Shown here: piece after piece, positions 17,845 through 25,980 of the stretch | Numbering within the stretch: position 1 is the stretch's first letter | How the letters are laid out: every line of letters begins with the position of its first letter | Assembly (NCBI GenBank): GCA_052117325.1 | Contig: JBQKJJ010000011.1 | Direction: 5' to 3' (one strand) | DNA length: 64,000 nucleotides | Origin: CAG-964 sp902789345 | GTDB taxonomy: Bacteria; Bacillota; Clostridia; Oscillospirales; Acutalibacteraceae | Program-made: the position numbers and the translations under genes | The notes under the pieces: generated by a model | What the model was told of the DNA's origin: nothing | Database searches by the model: none | Seen by the model: only the letters and a program-made list of their open reading frames with translations

Positions 17845-19839
17845 TTACTTCTTTACCTTTGCTGCCTTGTTGAGAGGCTTTTTCAGAATTGCAAGCATAA
17901 GCATACCTGCTATTGCACCGGCTGCCAAAGCCAAAATATAGAAGTACCATGTGCCCTGCATTGTAGCGAATACGAACACTCCGCCGTGAGGAGCCATTAG
18001 CTTACAGCCAAACAATGCTGACAATGCACCTGCCAAAGCAGAACCTACGAAGCAAGACGGAATAACTGTAAGCGGTGAAGACGCTGCGTAAGGGATTGCA
18101 CCCTCTGTAATAAATGAAAGTCCCATTACATAGTTTACAGGAGCGTTCTTTCTTTCATCCTCTGTCCATCTGTTCTTAAAGAATGTGTTTGAAAGAGCGA
18201 TAGCCAGCGGAGGAACCATACCGCCTATCATAACAGCAGCCATAATCATATAAGCTGAATCTGTTGCATTTGCAAGTGATAATGTTGCAAATGTGTAAGC
18301 TGCCTTGTTGAAAGGACCACCCATATCTATTGACATCATACCTGCAAGCAATGCACAAAGCGGAACCATCATTGCCGGATTTGCCGCTATTGTATTAAGT
18401 CCGTCTGACATACCCTGGTTGATAAGTCCCATAATTGGGTTTACAGCACACATTATAACAAGTATGCTTCCTAAGCCCAGCAGCGGATAAATAAGCACCG
18501 GCTTAATACCCTCGAGTGCTCTTGGCATTTTGTCGCACATTTTTTCAATAGCAAGCATTAAGTAACCGCCTGCAAAACCTGCCAACAAACCGCCTAAGAA
18601 ACCGGAAGGAATTGCAGCTGCAACGCCTGCAGCTGCGGCTGCGTCACCTGTAAGGGCTGCCGGGTTGGCAAAGGTTGCACCGGAGGTTGCCAAGAAACCG
18701 CCTACCAAACCTACAAGCAAGCCCGGACGGTCTGCTATAGACCTGGCAATAAAGCCTGCCAAAATCGGAACCATTAGGCTAAACGCCACACCGCCAAGTG
18801 TTTTAAACCAATTTGCTACCGGAGTAACTGTACCAAAGGCACTGCCAACCTCCTGTGCGTTTACGCCGCTCATTATGTCTATAAGGAATGCTATTGCAAT
18901 AAATATACCGCCTGCTACAACAAACGGAAGCATATGTGAAACGCCGTTCATAAGGTGCTTGTACAGCTGACGGCCTACACTTTCGTTCATACCGGAATCT
19001 ACATCTTCTGCGGCTTTTTCACTGTGGTATACAGGAGCCTTGCCGTCGATAATCTTTTGGATTAATTCCTGAGGCTTTTGAATACCCTGCGAAACAGGCA
19101 CGCTTATTAACGGCTTTCCGTTGAATCTTGCCATTTCTACCGACTTATCGGCGGCAATAATAATACCGTCACAATTAGCAATTTCTTCTTTTGTAAGAAC
19201 ATTCTTTGCACCGCCGGAGCCGTTTGTTTCCGCCTTTAGAGGGTATCCCATTTCTTTACCGGCTTTTTCAAGAGCCTCGGCTGCCATGTATGTGTGGGCA
19301 ATGCCTGTAGGACAGGCTGTTACTGCCAATATTCTGTAGCCCTGCTTTTGCGGCTTTGCTTCCTCTTTAGCCTCGGCACCGAATTTTTCAATTTCTTTTT
19401 TATCTATAATGCTTAAAAACTCGTCTTTTGATTTTGCATTAACCAAGTCAGATTTAAACTTATCGTCCATAAGCATCTGCATCAATCTTGAAAGCACTTC
19501 CAAATGAACATCACCGTCGTTTGGAGCGGCTATCATAAATATAAGATCAGACGGCTGACCGTCCATAGCCTGGTAATCAACGCCCTTTGGTACAGTTACT
19601 GCCGCCAAAGCCGGCTTTTTTACTGCTTCGCTTTTAGCATGAGGAATAGCTATGCCCTGTCCTATAGCAGTTGAGCATTGTTCCTCTCTGGATAAAATTC
19701 CCTCCTTGTACTTTGCTACATCTGCAAGGTTTCCTGCTTGCTTATGAAGCGAAATAAGCTTGTCTATAGCCTCTGCTTTTGAACCTAAAGAAATGCCTAG
19801 CTCTATACTTTGTTTACTAAGTAAGTCTGTAATACGCAT
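17845..19839 (-). CDS. fruA: PTS fructose transporter subunit EIIABC
   Basis: Imports fructose and phosphorylates it to fructose 1-phosphate. Domain order in 664 residues: EIIA (about 1-150) with His67 in QGIAIPHAK, EIIB (about 168-270) with Cys176 in VTACPTGIAHTYMAAEAL, and EIIC (about 290-655) with eight or more membrane spans and GGPFNKAAYTF. FruK, 15 bases upstream, takes the product to fructose 1,6-bisphosphate. GGAGG precedes the start. It is the third gene of fruR-fruK-fruA. Confidence 0.96.
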   Translation of the reverse strand: MRITDLLSKQSIELGISLGSKAEAIDKLISLHKQAGNLADVAKYKEGILSREEQCSTAIGQGIAIPHAKSEAVKKPALAAVTVPKGVDYQAMDGQPSDLIFMIAAPNDGDVHLEVLSRLMQMLMDDKFKSDLVNAKSKDEFLSIIDKKEIEKFGAEAKEEAKPQKQGYRILAVTACPTGIAHTYMAAEALEKAGKEMGYPLKAETNGSGGAKNVLTKEEIANCDGIIIAADKSVEMARFNGKPLISVPVSQGIQKPQELIQKIIDGKAPVYHSEKAAEDVDSGMNESVGRQLYKHLMNGVSHMLPFVVAGGIFIAIAFLIDIMSGVNAQEVGSAFGTVTPVANWFKTLGGVAFSLMVPILAGFIARSIADRPGLLVGLVGGFLATSGATFANPAALTGDAAAAAGVAAAIPSGFLGGLLAGFAGGYLMLAIEKMCDKMPRALEGIKPVLIYPLLGLGSILVIMCAVNPIMGLINQGMSDGLNTIAANPAMMVPLCALLAGMMSIDMGGPFNKAAYTFATLSLANATDSAYMIMAAVMIGGMVPPLAIALSNTFFKNRWTEDERKNAPVNYVMGLSFITEGAIPYAASSPLTVIPSCFVGSALAGALSALFGCKLMAPHGGVFVFATMQGTWYFYILALAAGAIAGMLMLAILKKPLNKAAKVKK

Positions 19840-19854
19840 AAATTTTCCCTCCTG

Positions 19855-20757
19855 TTAAAATTTATTAATAAGTTCAAAAATTTTTTCTTTAGTTGCCAGT
19901 CCCTCTGAAAAGGCTGTTGCACTGCCTGCGGCAGAGCCTAATCTAAGAGAATAGCTGTAATCGCCTGTTTCTGTATAGCCGGCTATAAAGCCTGCTACCA
20001 TACTGTCGCCTGCGCCTACCGAATTTACTACCTTGCCCTTTGGAACTCCTATTTTTGTTACAGCACCGTTGCTGTCAACAAGCATTGCACCGTCTCCTGC
20101 CATAGAAACAACTACATTTTCTGCACCCATTTCCTGAAGCTTTTCTGCGTAATGTACAATCTCGTCGTCACTTTTCAGCTGTACTCCAAACATTTCTCCA
20201 AGCTCGTGGTTGTTGGGCTTTATTAAAAACGGTTTGTATTTTAAAACATTCAGCAACAGGTCTTTTGTTGCGTCTACCACAAACATTATTCCTTTGTTTT
20301 GCAAGCGCTCCATAATTTTTTCGTAAATGTCGCTTGGCATTGACTTTGGTATGCTTCCGGCAAGCACCAGATAGTCACCCTTTTTTAGTTGGTCAAGCTT
20401 TGAAAAAAGCTGCTGCAATGCATCGGAATTAATTTCCGGACCTGCACCGTTAATGTCTGTTTCTTCTGTTGCCTTTAGCTTAACATTTATTCGGGTCATT
20501 CCCTTTTCCAGCTCTATGAAGTCGGTTTTCACTCCAAAGCTCTTAACGCCTTTTTCAAGTGCGTGTCCTGTAAAGCCGGCTATAAAGCCTAACGCAACAT
20601 TTTCTACACCAAGGTTGCCTAAAACGGTTGAAACATTAATGCCCTTGCCGCCAAACATTACCTCTTCTTTGACTGCTCGGTTTACCGACCCCAGCTGTAA
20701 CGCCTGCGTATGCATAACATAATCAATAGCCGGGTTAAATGTAACCGTATAGATCAT
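19855..20757 (-). CDS. fruK: 1-phosphofructokinase
   Basis: Phosphorylates fructose 1-phosphate to fructose 1,6-bisphosphate. A 300-residue PfkB-family kinase: MIYTVTFNPAIDYVMH at the start, the VMFGGKGINVS sugar-binding motif near 35, the LAGSIPKSM segment, and the C-terminal GAGDSMVAGFIAGY with the catalytic Asp near 250. Its start overlaps the end of fruR by four bases, so translation is probably coupled. Together with fruA it forms the fructose pathway. Confidence 0.96.
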   Translation of the reverse strand: MIYTVTFNPAIDYVMHTQALQLGSVNRAVKEEVMFGGKGINVSTVLGNLGVENVALGFIAGFTGHALEKGVKSFGVKTDFIELEKGMTRINVKLKATEETDINGAGPEINSDALQQLFSKLDQLKKGDYLVLAGSIPKSMPSDIYEKIMERLQNKGIMFVVDATKDLLLNVLKYKPFLIKPNNHELGEMFGVQLKSDDEIVHYAEKLQEMGAENVVVSMAGDGAMLVDSNGAVTKIGVPKGKVVNSVGAGDSMVAGFIAGYTETGDYSYSLRLGSAAGSATAFSEGLATKEKIFELINKF

Positions 20758-21503
20758 ACCGACACCTCCTTAACCACTGTTATATCTTTAAAAGCCTTGT
20801 CTGCCAGTTGGTCTGTAATTATACAGGTGTTTCTAAGCTCCGCAAAGGTAACAGAAAACACCTTGCTAAACTTAGTATGGTCAGCAAGTACAATAGTAAT
20901 CATACTGCGTTTTGCTGCCTCTGTTTTCATTGCCGCTTCTTCTGTATCCGGCGTGGTAAAACCAACTGTTGTTGAAATTCCGTTTGCTCCTAAAAAAGAC
21001 TTAGTAAAATTAAATCTTTGCATATTGCAAATGCCCTCTGCACCTACAACTGCCTCTGTAGATTGTTTTAACCTGCCGCCTATTACATAGGTTTTCAGCC
21101 CCTTGCTTAAAAGCTTTTTGGCGTGCGCTATACCGTTGGTAACAAATGTTGCCTTTGAATCCTCGATATAGTCAATCATACAGCTTGTGGTTGTTCCTGC
21201 GTCTATATATACAAAATCATTGTCATATATAAGTGACGCCGCGTATTTTCCTATTGCCTTTTTTTCTTCAATACACTGAAGCTCTTTAGTAGCCACATCG
21301 TCCTCGGAAACATCGTATGTTTTATCAATGGCAGTTGCACCGCCATGCACCTTATTTAGCTTTCCCAAATGGTCAAGAGTATTCAAGTCTCGCCTAATGG
21401 TTGATTCAGAGGCGCTTAAAATCTGAGTCAGCTCCGATACAGTTACTGCTTTTTTATTCTCCAGTAATTCAAGTATTGCCGAATGTCTTTCTTCTGATAA
21501 CAT
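20754..21503 (-). CDS. fruR: DeoR-family regulator of the fructose operon
   Basis: A 249-residue DeoR-type repressor. The N-terminal winged helix is ERHSAILELLENKKAVTVSELTQILSASESTIRRDLNTLD; the C-terminal sensor domain (AIGKYAASLIYDNDFVYIDAGTTTSCMIDYI) binds a sugar phosphate, and in this family fructose 1-phosphate is the usual inducer. It is the first gene of fruR-fruK-fruA and so probably controls itself. GGGAGGGAA precedes the ATG. Confidence 0.93.
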   Translation of the reverse strand: MLSEERHSAILELLENKKAVTVSELTQILSASESTIRRDLNTLDHLGKLNKVHGGATAIDKTYDVSEDDVATKELQCIEEKKAIGKYAASLIYDNDFVYIDAGTTTSCMIDYIEDSKATFVTNGIAHAKKLLSKGLKTYVIGGRLKQSTEAVVGAEGICNMQRFNFTKSFLGANGISTTVGFTTPDTEEAAMKTEAAKRSMITIVLADHTKFSKVFSVTFAELRNTCIITDQLADKAFKDITVVKEVSV

Positions 21504-21527
21504 CTTTTGTTCCCTCCCTGTGGTTAT

Positions 21528-21555
21528 ATAATAACATAAATAAAATAAAAATCAA
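21528..21555 (-). promoter_or_regulatory. Promoter of the fruR-fruK-fruA operon
   Basis: On the minus strand TTGATT (21550-21555) and TATTAT (21528-21533) are spaced by 16 bases, just before the fruR ribosome-binding site. Confidence 0.6.
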
Positions 21556-21565
21556 GCATTTTCTT

Positions 21566-21626
21566 TCAAAAACATTCATCTATTTTTAGGCAAATCAGTG
21601 TCAAAACCGCATAAATTGTCAAAAAC
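21566..21626 (-). promoter_or_regulatory. Candidate FruR operator repeats
   Basis: Three same-direction copies of a GTTTTTGA-like element on the minus strand: GTTTTTGA (21566-21573), GGTTTTGA (21601-21608) and GTTTTTGA (21619-21626). Spacings are 35 and 18 bases. They sit directly upstream of the fruR promoter. DeoR-family regulators commonly use such repeated half-sites. The rest of the gap at 21504-21979 holds only the terminator at 21739-21801. Confidence 0.45.
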
Positions 21627-21738
21627 AAGCAATTTTATTATTGATTTTCAATAAACTGCCACAATTTTGTTTATTCAAAATTACATATACTTTCGTCATA
21701 ATGCACTAGCTGATTTCAAGAAATTTGTGCCATTGATA

Positions 21739-21801
21739 GAAAAAACGGCCCGCCGTAAAATACACATTTTAAGTGCAAATTACCGGCAAGCCGTTTTGTT
21801 A
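21739..21801 (-). terminator. Terminator of enolase
   Basis: AAAACGGC pairs with GCCGTTTT around a second stem (GCCG/CGGC) and a large AT-rich loop. On the minus strand it ends in GCCGTTTTTT. It lies about 180 bases after the enolase stop. Confidence 0.7.
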
Positions 21802-21979
21802 TGATTATTTATAAAAGGGGACTATAATTAAATACCGTTCAAAATCAGTCAAAAGCCTACAACAACCTGCGCCAAAGAAACCACATACACCGCAAAGGCT
21901 AACAGCCCTTGCATAGTGGAGTATAGGTTAAAGTGCAAAATATGTTATGCGCTTTTAAAATTTTGCTGTTTAGTATTAA

Positions 21980-23272
21980 TTATTTAACATTAAATGCGTT
22001 CATTTGTGGGTAAACAGCACTTTCGCCAAGCTCTTCTTCAATTCTAAGCAGCTGGTTGTACTTAGCTACACGCTCAGAACGGCTAGGAGCACCTGTCTTA
22101 ATTTGGCAAGTGTTAAGAGCCACTGCAAGATCGGCAATAGTTGTGTCTGCTGTTTCACCGCTGCGGTGAGATGAAATTGCTGTGTAGCCGGCCTTGTGCG
22201 CCATTTTAATAGCCTCAAGTGTTTCGGATACAGAACCGATCTGGTTTAGCTTAATCAAAATTGAGTTACCGCAGCCAAGCTTAATACCCTTTGAAAGTCT
22301 TTCTGTATTAGTAACAAACAGGTCGTCACCTACAAGCTGAACCTTGTCGCCAAGCTCCTTTGTAAGCTCCTGCCAGCCTTCCCAGTCCTCTTCGTCAAGT
22401 GCGTCTTCAATAGAGATAATAGGGTACTTTTCAACCAAGCTCTTCCAGTGTGCAATAAGCTCCTGTGATGTAAACTTTAGACCGGACTTAGGCAAAACAT
22501 ATTCGCCTTTCTTTGAGCCCTTCCACTCTGAAGACGCTGCGTCCATAGCAATCATAAAGTCCTTGCCAGGTTCATAGCCGGCATTTTTAACAGCTTCAAG
22601 GATATACTGAATAGCCTCTTCGTCGCTTGCAAGGTCAGGAGCAAAGCCACCCTCGTCACCTACTGATGTAGCCAAACCCTTTGACTTTAGCAGTGCTGCC
22701 AAAGCGTGGAACACCTCTGCACACCAACGCAGACATTCTTTAAAGCTAGGTGCGCCAACCGGCATAATCATAAATTCCTGTACATCTACAGTGTTGGCAG
22801 CGTGTGCACCGCCGTTTAGAATGTTCATCATAGGTACAGGCAGACGGTTGCCTGAAATGCCGCCTAAAAATCTGTATAGAGGCACGCCCAAAGCTGTAGC
22901 AGCAGCTCTTGCTGTAGCAATAGATACAGCCAAAATAGCATTAGCGCCAAGCTTTGACTTGTCCTTTGTGCCGTCGGCCTTTATCATAGCCTTGTCCACT
23001 GCGTAAATGTCTGTAGCGTCCATACCTGTAATTGTATCGTTAATAATTGTGTTAATATTTTCAACAGCCTTTGAAACGCCCTTGCCAAGGTATCTTGACT
23101 TGTCGCCGTCTCTAAGCTCTAATGCTTCAAATTCGCCTGTAGAAGCACCGCTTGGCGCTGTACCCCTTGCTACAGTCCCGTCTACAAGAGTTACCTCAGC
23201 CTCTACTGTAGGGTTGCCTCTTGAATCAAGTATTTCTCTTCCTATTACCTTTTCAATTTCAAAATATGACAT
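21980..23272 (-). CDS. eno: Enolase
   Basis: Converts 2-phosphoglycerate to phosphoenolpyruvate; needs Mg2+. The 430 residues show EIEKVIGREILDSRGNPTVEAEV at the start, GASTGEFEALELRDGD, the metal ligands in SIEDALDEEDWEGW and LVGDDLFVTN, the signature ILIKLNQIGSVSETLEAI, and SSHRSGETADT. A frame extends to 23371, but AAAGGAG nine bases before ATG 23272 and the usual MSYFEIEKV start fix the true start. It is monocistronic with a strong promoter overlaid by a 36-bp dyad at 23379-23414, which is unusual for a glycolysis gene. Confidence 0.97.
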   Translation of the reverse strand: MSYFEIEKVIGREILDSRGNPTVEAEVTLVDGTVARGTAPSGASTGEFEALELRDGDKSRYLGKGVSKAVENINTIINDTITGMDATDIYAVDKAMIKADGTKDKSKLGANAILAVSIATARAAATALGVPLYRFLGGISGNRLPVPMMNILNGGAHAANTVDVQEFMIMPVGAPSFKECLRWCAEVFHALAALLKSKGLATSVGDEGGFAPDLASDEEAIQYILEAVKNAGYEPGKDFMIAMDAASSEWKGSKKGEYVLPKSGLKFTSQELIAHWKSLVEKYPIISIEDALDEEDWEGWQELTKELGDKVQLVGDDLFVTNTERLSKGIKLGCGNSILIKLNQIGSVSETLEAIKMAHKAGYTAISSHRSGETADTTIADLAVALNTCQIKTGAPSRSERVAKYNQLLRIEEELGESAVYPQMNAFNVK

Positions 23273-23303
23273 TTTGCAAAACTCCTTTGCTATGCAGACA
23301 TCC

Positions 23304-23331
23304 TTCCGGAAGGTTAAGCACTCCTTCCGGG
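23304..23331 (-). promoter_or_regulatory. Hairpin in the enolase mRNA leader
   Basis: CCGGAAGG and CCTTCCGG form an 8-bp stem with a 9-base loop in the leader, between the transcription start and the ribosome-binding site. There is no T-tract, so it is more likely an mRNA stabiliser than an attenuator. Confidence 0.4.
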
Positions 23332-23378
23332 AAAATAAAAAAGAAGCTAAACTTTTCAATAAGGAGTCCACATGATTT

Positions 23379-23414
23379 ATTCTAATTAGTTAGTTACCAC
23401 TAACTAATTAGAAT
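23379..23414. promoter_or_regulatory. 36-bp operator-like dyad at the enolase promoter
   Basis: Two perfect 16-bp arms surround TACC; the inner core is GTTAGT-TACC-ACTAAC. It begins on the last bases of the -10 box (23413-23418, minus strand) and covers the expected transcription start. The same core and the same overall length recur at 24558-24593. Confidence 0.8.
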
Positions 23415-23441
23415 TATAATACAGCACATTATTAAAATCAA
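23413..23441 (-). promoter_or_regulatory. Promoter of enolase
   Basis: On the minus strand TTGATT (23436-23441) and TATAAT (23413-23418) are 17 bases apart. A weak AT-rich hairpin at 23465-23508 (11-bp arms) lies upstream and may terminate the ZIP unit. Confidence 0.8.
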
Positions 23442-23596
23442 TAGCTTTACCAACATTTTTAAAATTTTACTTATTTTTAATCATTTAAAGCACCGTTAAT
23501 AAGTAAAAATTCTATATGATATACCTCCGGCTGTGGAATACACTAAATTTTTATGGTTTTACATCCCTTAAGCATTTTTACAAAACTTAGTAAATA

Positions 23597-24379
23597 TTAC
23601 GAAAAGGCAGTATCCAATATCATCATTAACATAAATCCCACAGCCACCCCTACAGTGCCTATGTTTGAGTGTTTACCCGACTGGGACTCCGGTATAAGCT
23701 CCTCGGTTATAACATAAACCATTGCACCGGCCGCAAACGAAAGAAAATACGGCAATATAGGCGTTGTAATTTCTGCAAACATTATGGTAAACAGCGCTCC
23801 TATCGGCTCTACTACACCTGACACCACGCCTAATGCAAAGGACTTTGGTTTTGAAAACCCGCCTGCATTAAGTGGCATAGAGATAATAGCGCCCTCCGGA
23901 AAATTTTGTATAGCTATACCTATTGCCAAAGAAAGCGCACCGGCAAAGGTTATGCCTGTGTTATCCAAAAGGCAGCCTGCAAAGGTAACACCTACCGCCA
24001 TACCCTCCGGAATATTGTGCAGCATTACAGCAAACAAAAGCATAGTGTTGTCGGATAAGCTAACTTTTACACCCTCTGGCTTATTACTGTTTAAATGCAG
24101 ATGGGGAATAAGACTGTCCAGCACCAGCAAAAAAGCTATACCAAGCATAAACCCTACTAAAGCCGGCACCCAGCTTACAACTCCCTGCTGCTGTGCCATA
24201 TCTATAGAGGGAATTAACAGCGACCATACAGACGCCGCCAGCATAACCCCTGCCGCAAAACCCAGCATAAGCTTTTGCAGTTTTTCGTTAATTTTACTTT
24301 TTATAAAAAATACTAACGCAGAACCAAGGGAGGTTCCTAAAAAAGGCACCAGTAAAATAACAGCACCCTGCAAAATCAT
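23597..24379 (-). CDS. ZIP family metal transporter
   Basis: A 260-residue membrane protein of the ZIP family (GufA/ZupT type) that takes up divalent metal ions such as Zn2+, Mn2+ or Fe2+. Eight spans are visible. The metal-site motifs are HNIPEGMAVG in span IV and QNFPEGAIISMP in span V, with a His-containing loop HLHLNSNK before span IV. Its ATG overlaps the stop of a 44-codon frame (ATGA), so translation is probably coupled. The promoter about 200 bases upstream carries the same dyad core as the enolase promoter. Which metal is carried cannot be told from sequence. Confidence 0.92.
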   Translation of the reverse strand: MILQGAVILLVPFLGTSLGSALVFFIKSKINEKLQKLMLGFAAGVMLAASVWSLLIPSIDMAQQQGVVSWVPALVGFMLGIAFLLVLDSLIPHLHLNSNKPEGVKVSLSDNTMLLFAVMLHNIPEGMAVGVTFAGCLLDNTGITFAGALSLAIGIAIQNFPEGAIISMPLNAGGFSKPKSFALGVVSGVVEPIGALFTIMFAEITTPILPYFLSFAAGAMVYVITEELIPESQSGKHSNIGTVGVAVGFMLMMILDTAFS

Positions 24380-24510
24380 TTCATTTCACCGTTTTTTAAA
24401 CCTGTCATTTCCACAAGCACCTGTGGGAGCCTATGAAGCAAATGCTGTTCCTTTACTGTAAGCGAACTACGGCTGTAGTCCGACATTTTTTTAATTACAT
24501 ATATATTCAT
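24376..24510 (-). CDS. Small ORF coupled to the ZIP transporter (44 aa)
   Basis: A 44-codon frame beginning MNIYVIKKMSDYSRSS and ending VEMTGLKNGEMK. It has a good GAGGAG ribosome-binding site nine bases before the ATG, and its stop overlaps the ZIP start as ATGA. It is polar and basic with no membrane span. It may be a leader peptide for coupling or a remnant; I recognise no family. Confidence 0.45.
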   Translation of the reverse strand: MNIYVIKKMSDYSRSSLTVKEQHLLHRLPQVLVEMTGLKNGEMK

Positions 24511-24557
24511 TTATCATCACTCCTCTATAATATATACGAAAGATTTTTAAATTTAGA

Positions 24558-24593
24558 CTATAATAGAGTTAGTCTAAACTAACCTTATTATAG
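24558..24593. promoter_or_regulatory. 36-bp operator-like dyad at the ZIP promoter
   Basis: Two 16-bp arms, 14 of 16 pairs matching, surround CTAA; the inner core is GTTAGT-CTAA-ACTAAC and the outer ends are CTATAATA / TATTATAG. It covers the -10 box at 24587-24592. It contains TTAGTCTAA, close to the TTAG-S-CTAA centre of DtxR/IdeR-type metal-regulator boxes. Confidence 0.75.
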
Positions 24594-24615
24594 CACATAC
24601 CTTTTATGTATTCAA
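24587..24615 (-). promoter_or_regulatory. Promoter of the small ORF-ZIP unit
   Basis: On the minus strand TTGAAT (24610-24615) and TATAAT (24587-24592) are 17 bases apart. Confidence 0.75.
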
Positions 24616-24633
24616 CACTTAACCTCAAAATGA

Positions 24634-24669
24634 AAAGCAGGCCCTAACCTTAGCGGAAAAGACCTGCTT
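24634..24669 (-). terminator. Terminator of msmK
   Basis: AAGCAGG pairs with CCTGCTT around a loop of about 20 bases. On the minus strand it is followed by TTCATTTT. It lies about 30 bases after the msmK stop. Confidence 0.65.
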
Positions 24670-24700
24670 AAATATTCTTTATTTATAGCTTAAACACAAA

Positions 24701-25819
24701 TTACTTTATATCCTGTGGAAGAGAAATATTCTTCTCTGTTTCCTTGTCGAAAATATGAAGTCTGCTTAAGTCAAATGCGATTTTAATAGTATCGCCAGGC
24801 TTAGCCTTTGATGTAGGAGCAACTCTGGCTGTAACTGAAGCTGAACCAACTGTTAGGTACAGATAGATTTCAGCACCCATAAGCTCAGTAACCTCTACCT
24901 TTGCCTCCATAGCGTTAGCATATCTGTTAATGCTGTCATAATCGTCATAAACATTTTCAGGACGAATACCGAACACTACTTCCTTACCAACATAGTTAGA
25001 AAGCTCAGAAGATTTTTCTGAAGGTACAGCAAGAGTAATACCGTCAAATGACAATGTGTATGTTTCACCGCTCTTACCAACTGTAGCGTTAATGAAGTTC
25101 ATCTGTGGTGAACCGATAAATCCTGCAACGAACTCGTTAATTGGGTAGTCGTACAAATGCTGAGGTGTGTTTACCTGCTGTACAATACCGTCCTTCATAA
25201 CAACGATTCTTGTACCCATTGTCATAGCCTCTGTTTGGTCATGGGTTACATAAATAAATGTTGTACCCAATCTCTGGTGAAGCTTAGAAATTTCTGTTCT
25301 CATCTGTGCACGCAGCTTAGCGTCAAGGTTTGACAGCGGCTCATCAAGCAAGAACACCTTAGGGTCACGGACAATAGCTCTACCCAGAGCAACACGCTGT
25401 CTTTGACCACCGGAAAGAGCCTTTGGCTTACGGTCAAGAAGATGATCAATGTCAAGAATTCTTGCAGCCTCTTCAACTCTTCTGCGGATTTCTTCCTTTG
25501 GAGTTTTTCTTAGCTTTAGACCAAACGCCATATTGTCATATACTGACATATGAGGATACAACGCATAGTTCTGGAATACCATTGCAATATCTCTGTCCTT
25601 AGGTGCAACATCGTTAGCAACAACATCGCCTATAGTAAGAGTACCCTTACTAATATCTTCCAAACCGGCAATCATTCTAAGTGTAGTAGATTTACCACAA
25701 CCTGATGGTCCTACAAGAATAATAAACTCCTTATCTTCAATTTCAAGATTAACATCTGATACGGCTTCAACTCCGCCGTCATAAATTTTGTAAATGTGTT
25801 CAAGCTTTACACTAGCCAT
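24701..25819 (-). CDS. msmK: Sugar ABC importer ATPase (MsmK/UgpC type)
   Basis: A 372-residue ATPase that powers CUT1 carbohydrate importers. Walker A is GPSGCGKST, followed by MVFQNYALYPHMSVYDNMAFGL, signature LSGGQRQRVALGRAIVRDP, Walker B LLDEPLSNLDAKLR and the H-loop YVTHDQTEAMTM. The C-terminal third is the TOBE regulatory domain with FGIRPENV. ATG 25819 has GGAGG nine bases upstream; the frame to 25873 is an artefact. No permease or binding-protein gene is adjacent, so it is probably a shared ATPase for several importers. Confidence 0.95.
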   Translation of the reverse strand: MASVKLEHIYKIYDGGVEAVSDVNLEIEDKEFIILVGPSGCGKSTTLRMIAGLEDISKGTLTIGDVVANDVAPKDRDIAMVFQNYALYPHMSVYDNMAFGLKLRKTPKEEIRRRVEEAARILDIDHLLDRKPKALSGGQRQRVALGRAIVRDPKVFLLDEPLSNLDAKLRAQMRTEISKLHQRLGTTFIYVTHDQTEAMTMGTRIVVMKDGIVQQVNTPQHLYDYPINEFVAGFIGSPQMNFINATVGKSGETYTLSFDGITLAVPSEKSSELSNYVGKEVVFGIRPENVYDDYDSINRYANAMEAKVEVTELMGAEIYLYLTVGSASVTARVAPTSKAKPGDTIKIAFDLSRLHIFDKETEKNISLPQDIK

Positions 25820-25980
25820 TTCACAGTACCTCCTAATTCTCCTTGCAAGTAACAGCAAGGTGTATTGTTTCACACAAAGTAGTATATCACTTTTATTTTC
25901 AACTTGCTAGTAAATTTTTTACTAAATATTTAAGTAGAGATTTTACAAATCCAACAGTATGCGAAAAAAATATATTATAT

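Noticed and set aside
23273..23371. Enolase N-terminal extension of 33 residues
   Set aside because: AAAGGAG and the conserved MSYFEIEKV start fix translation at 23272; the extension covers the leader hairpin and is not part of the family.
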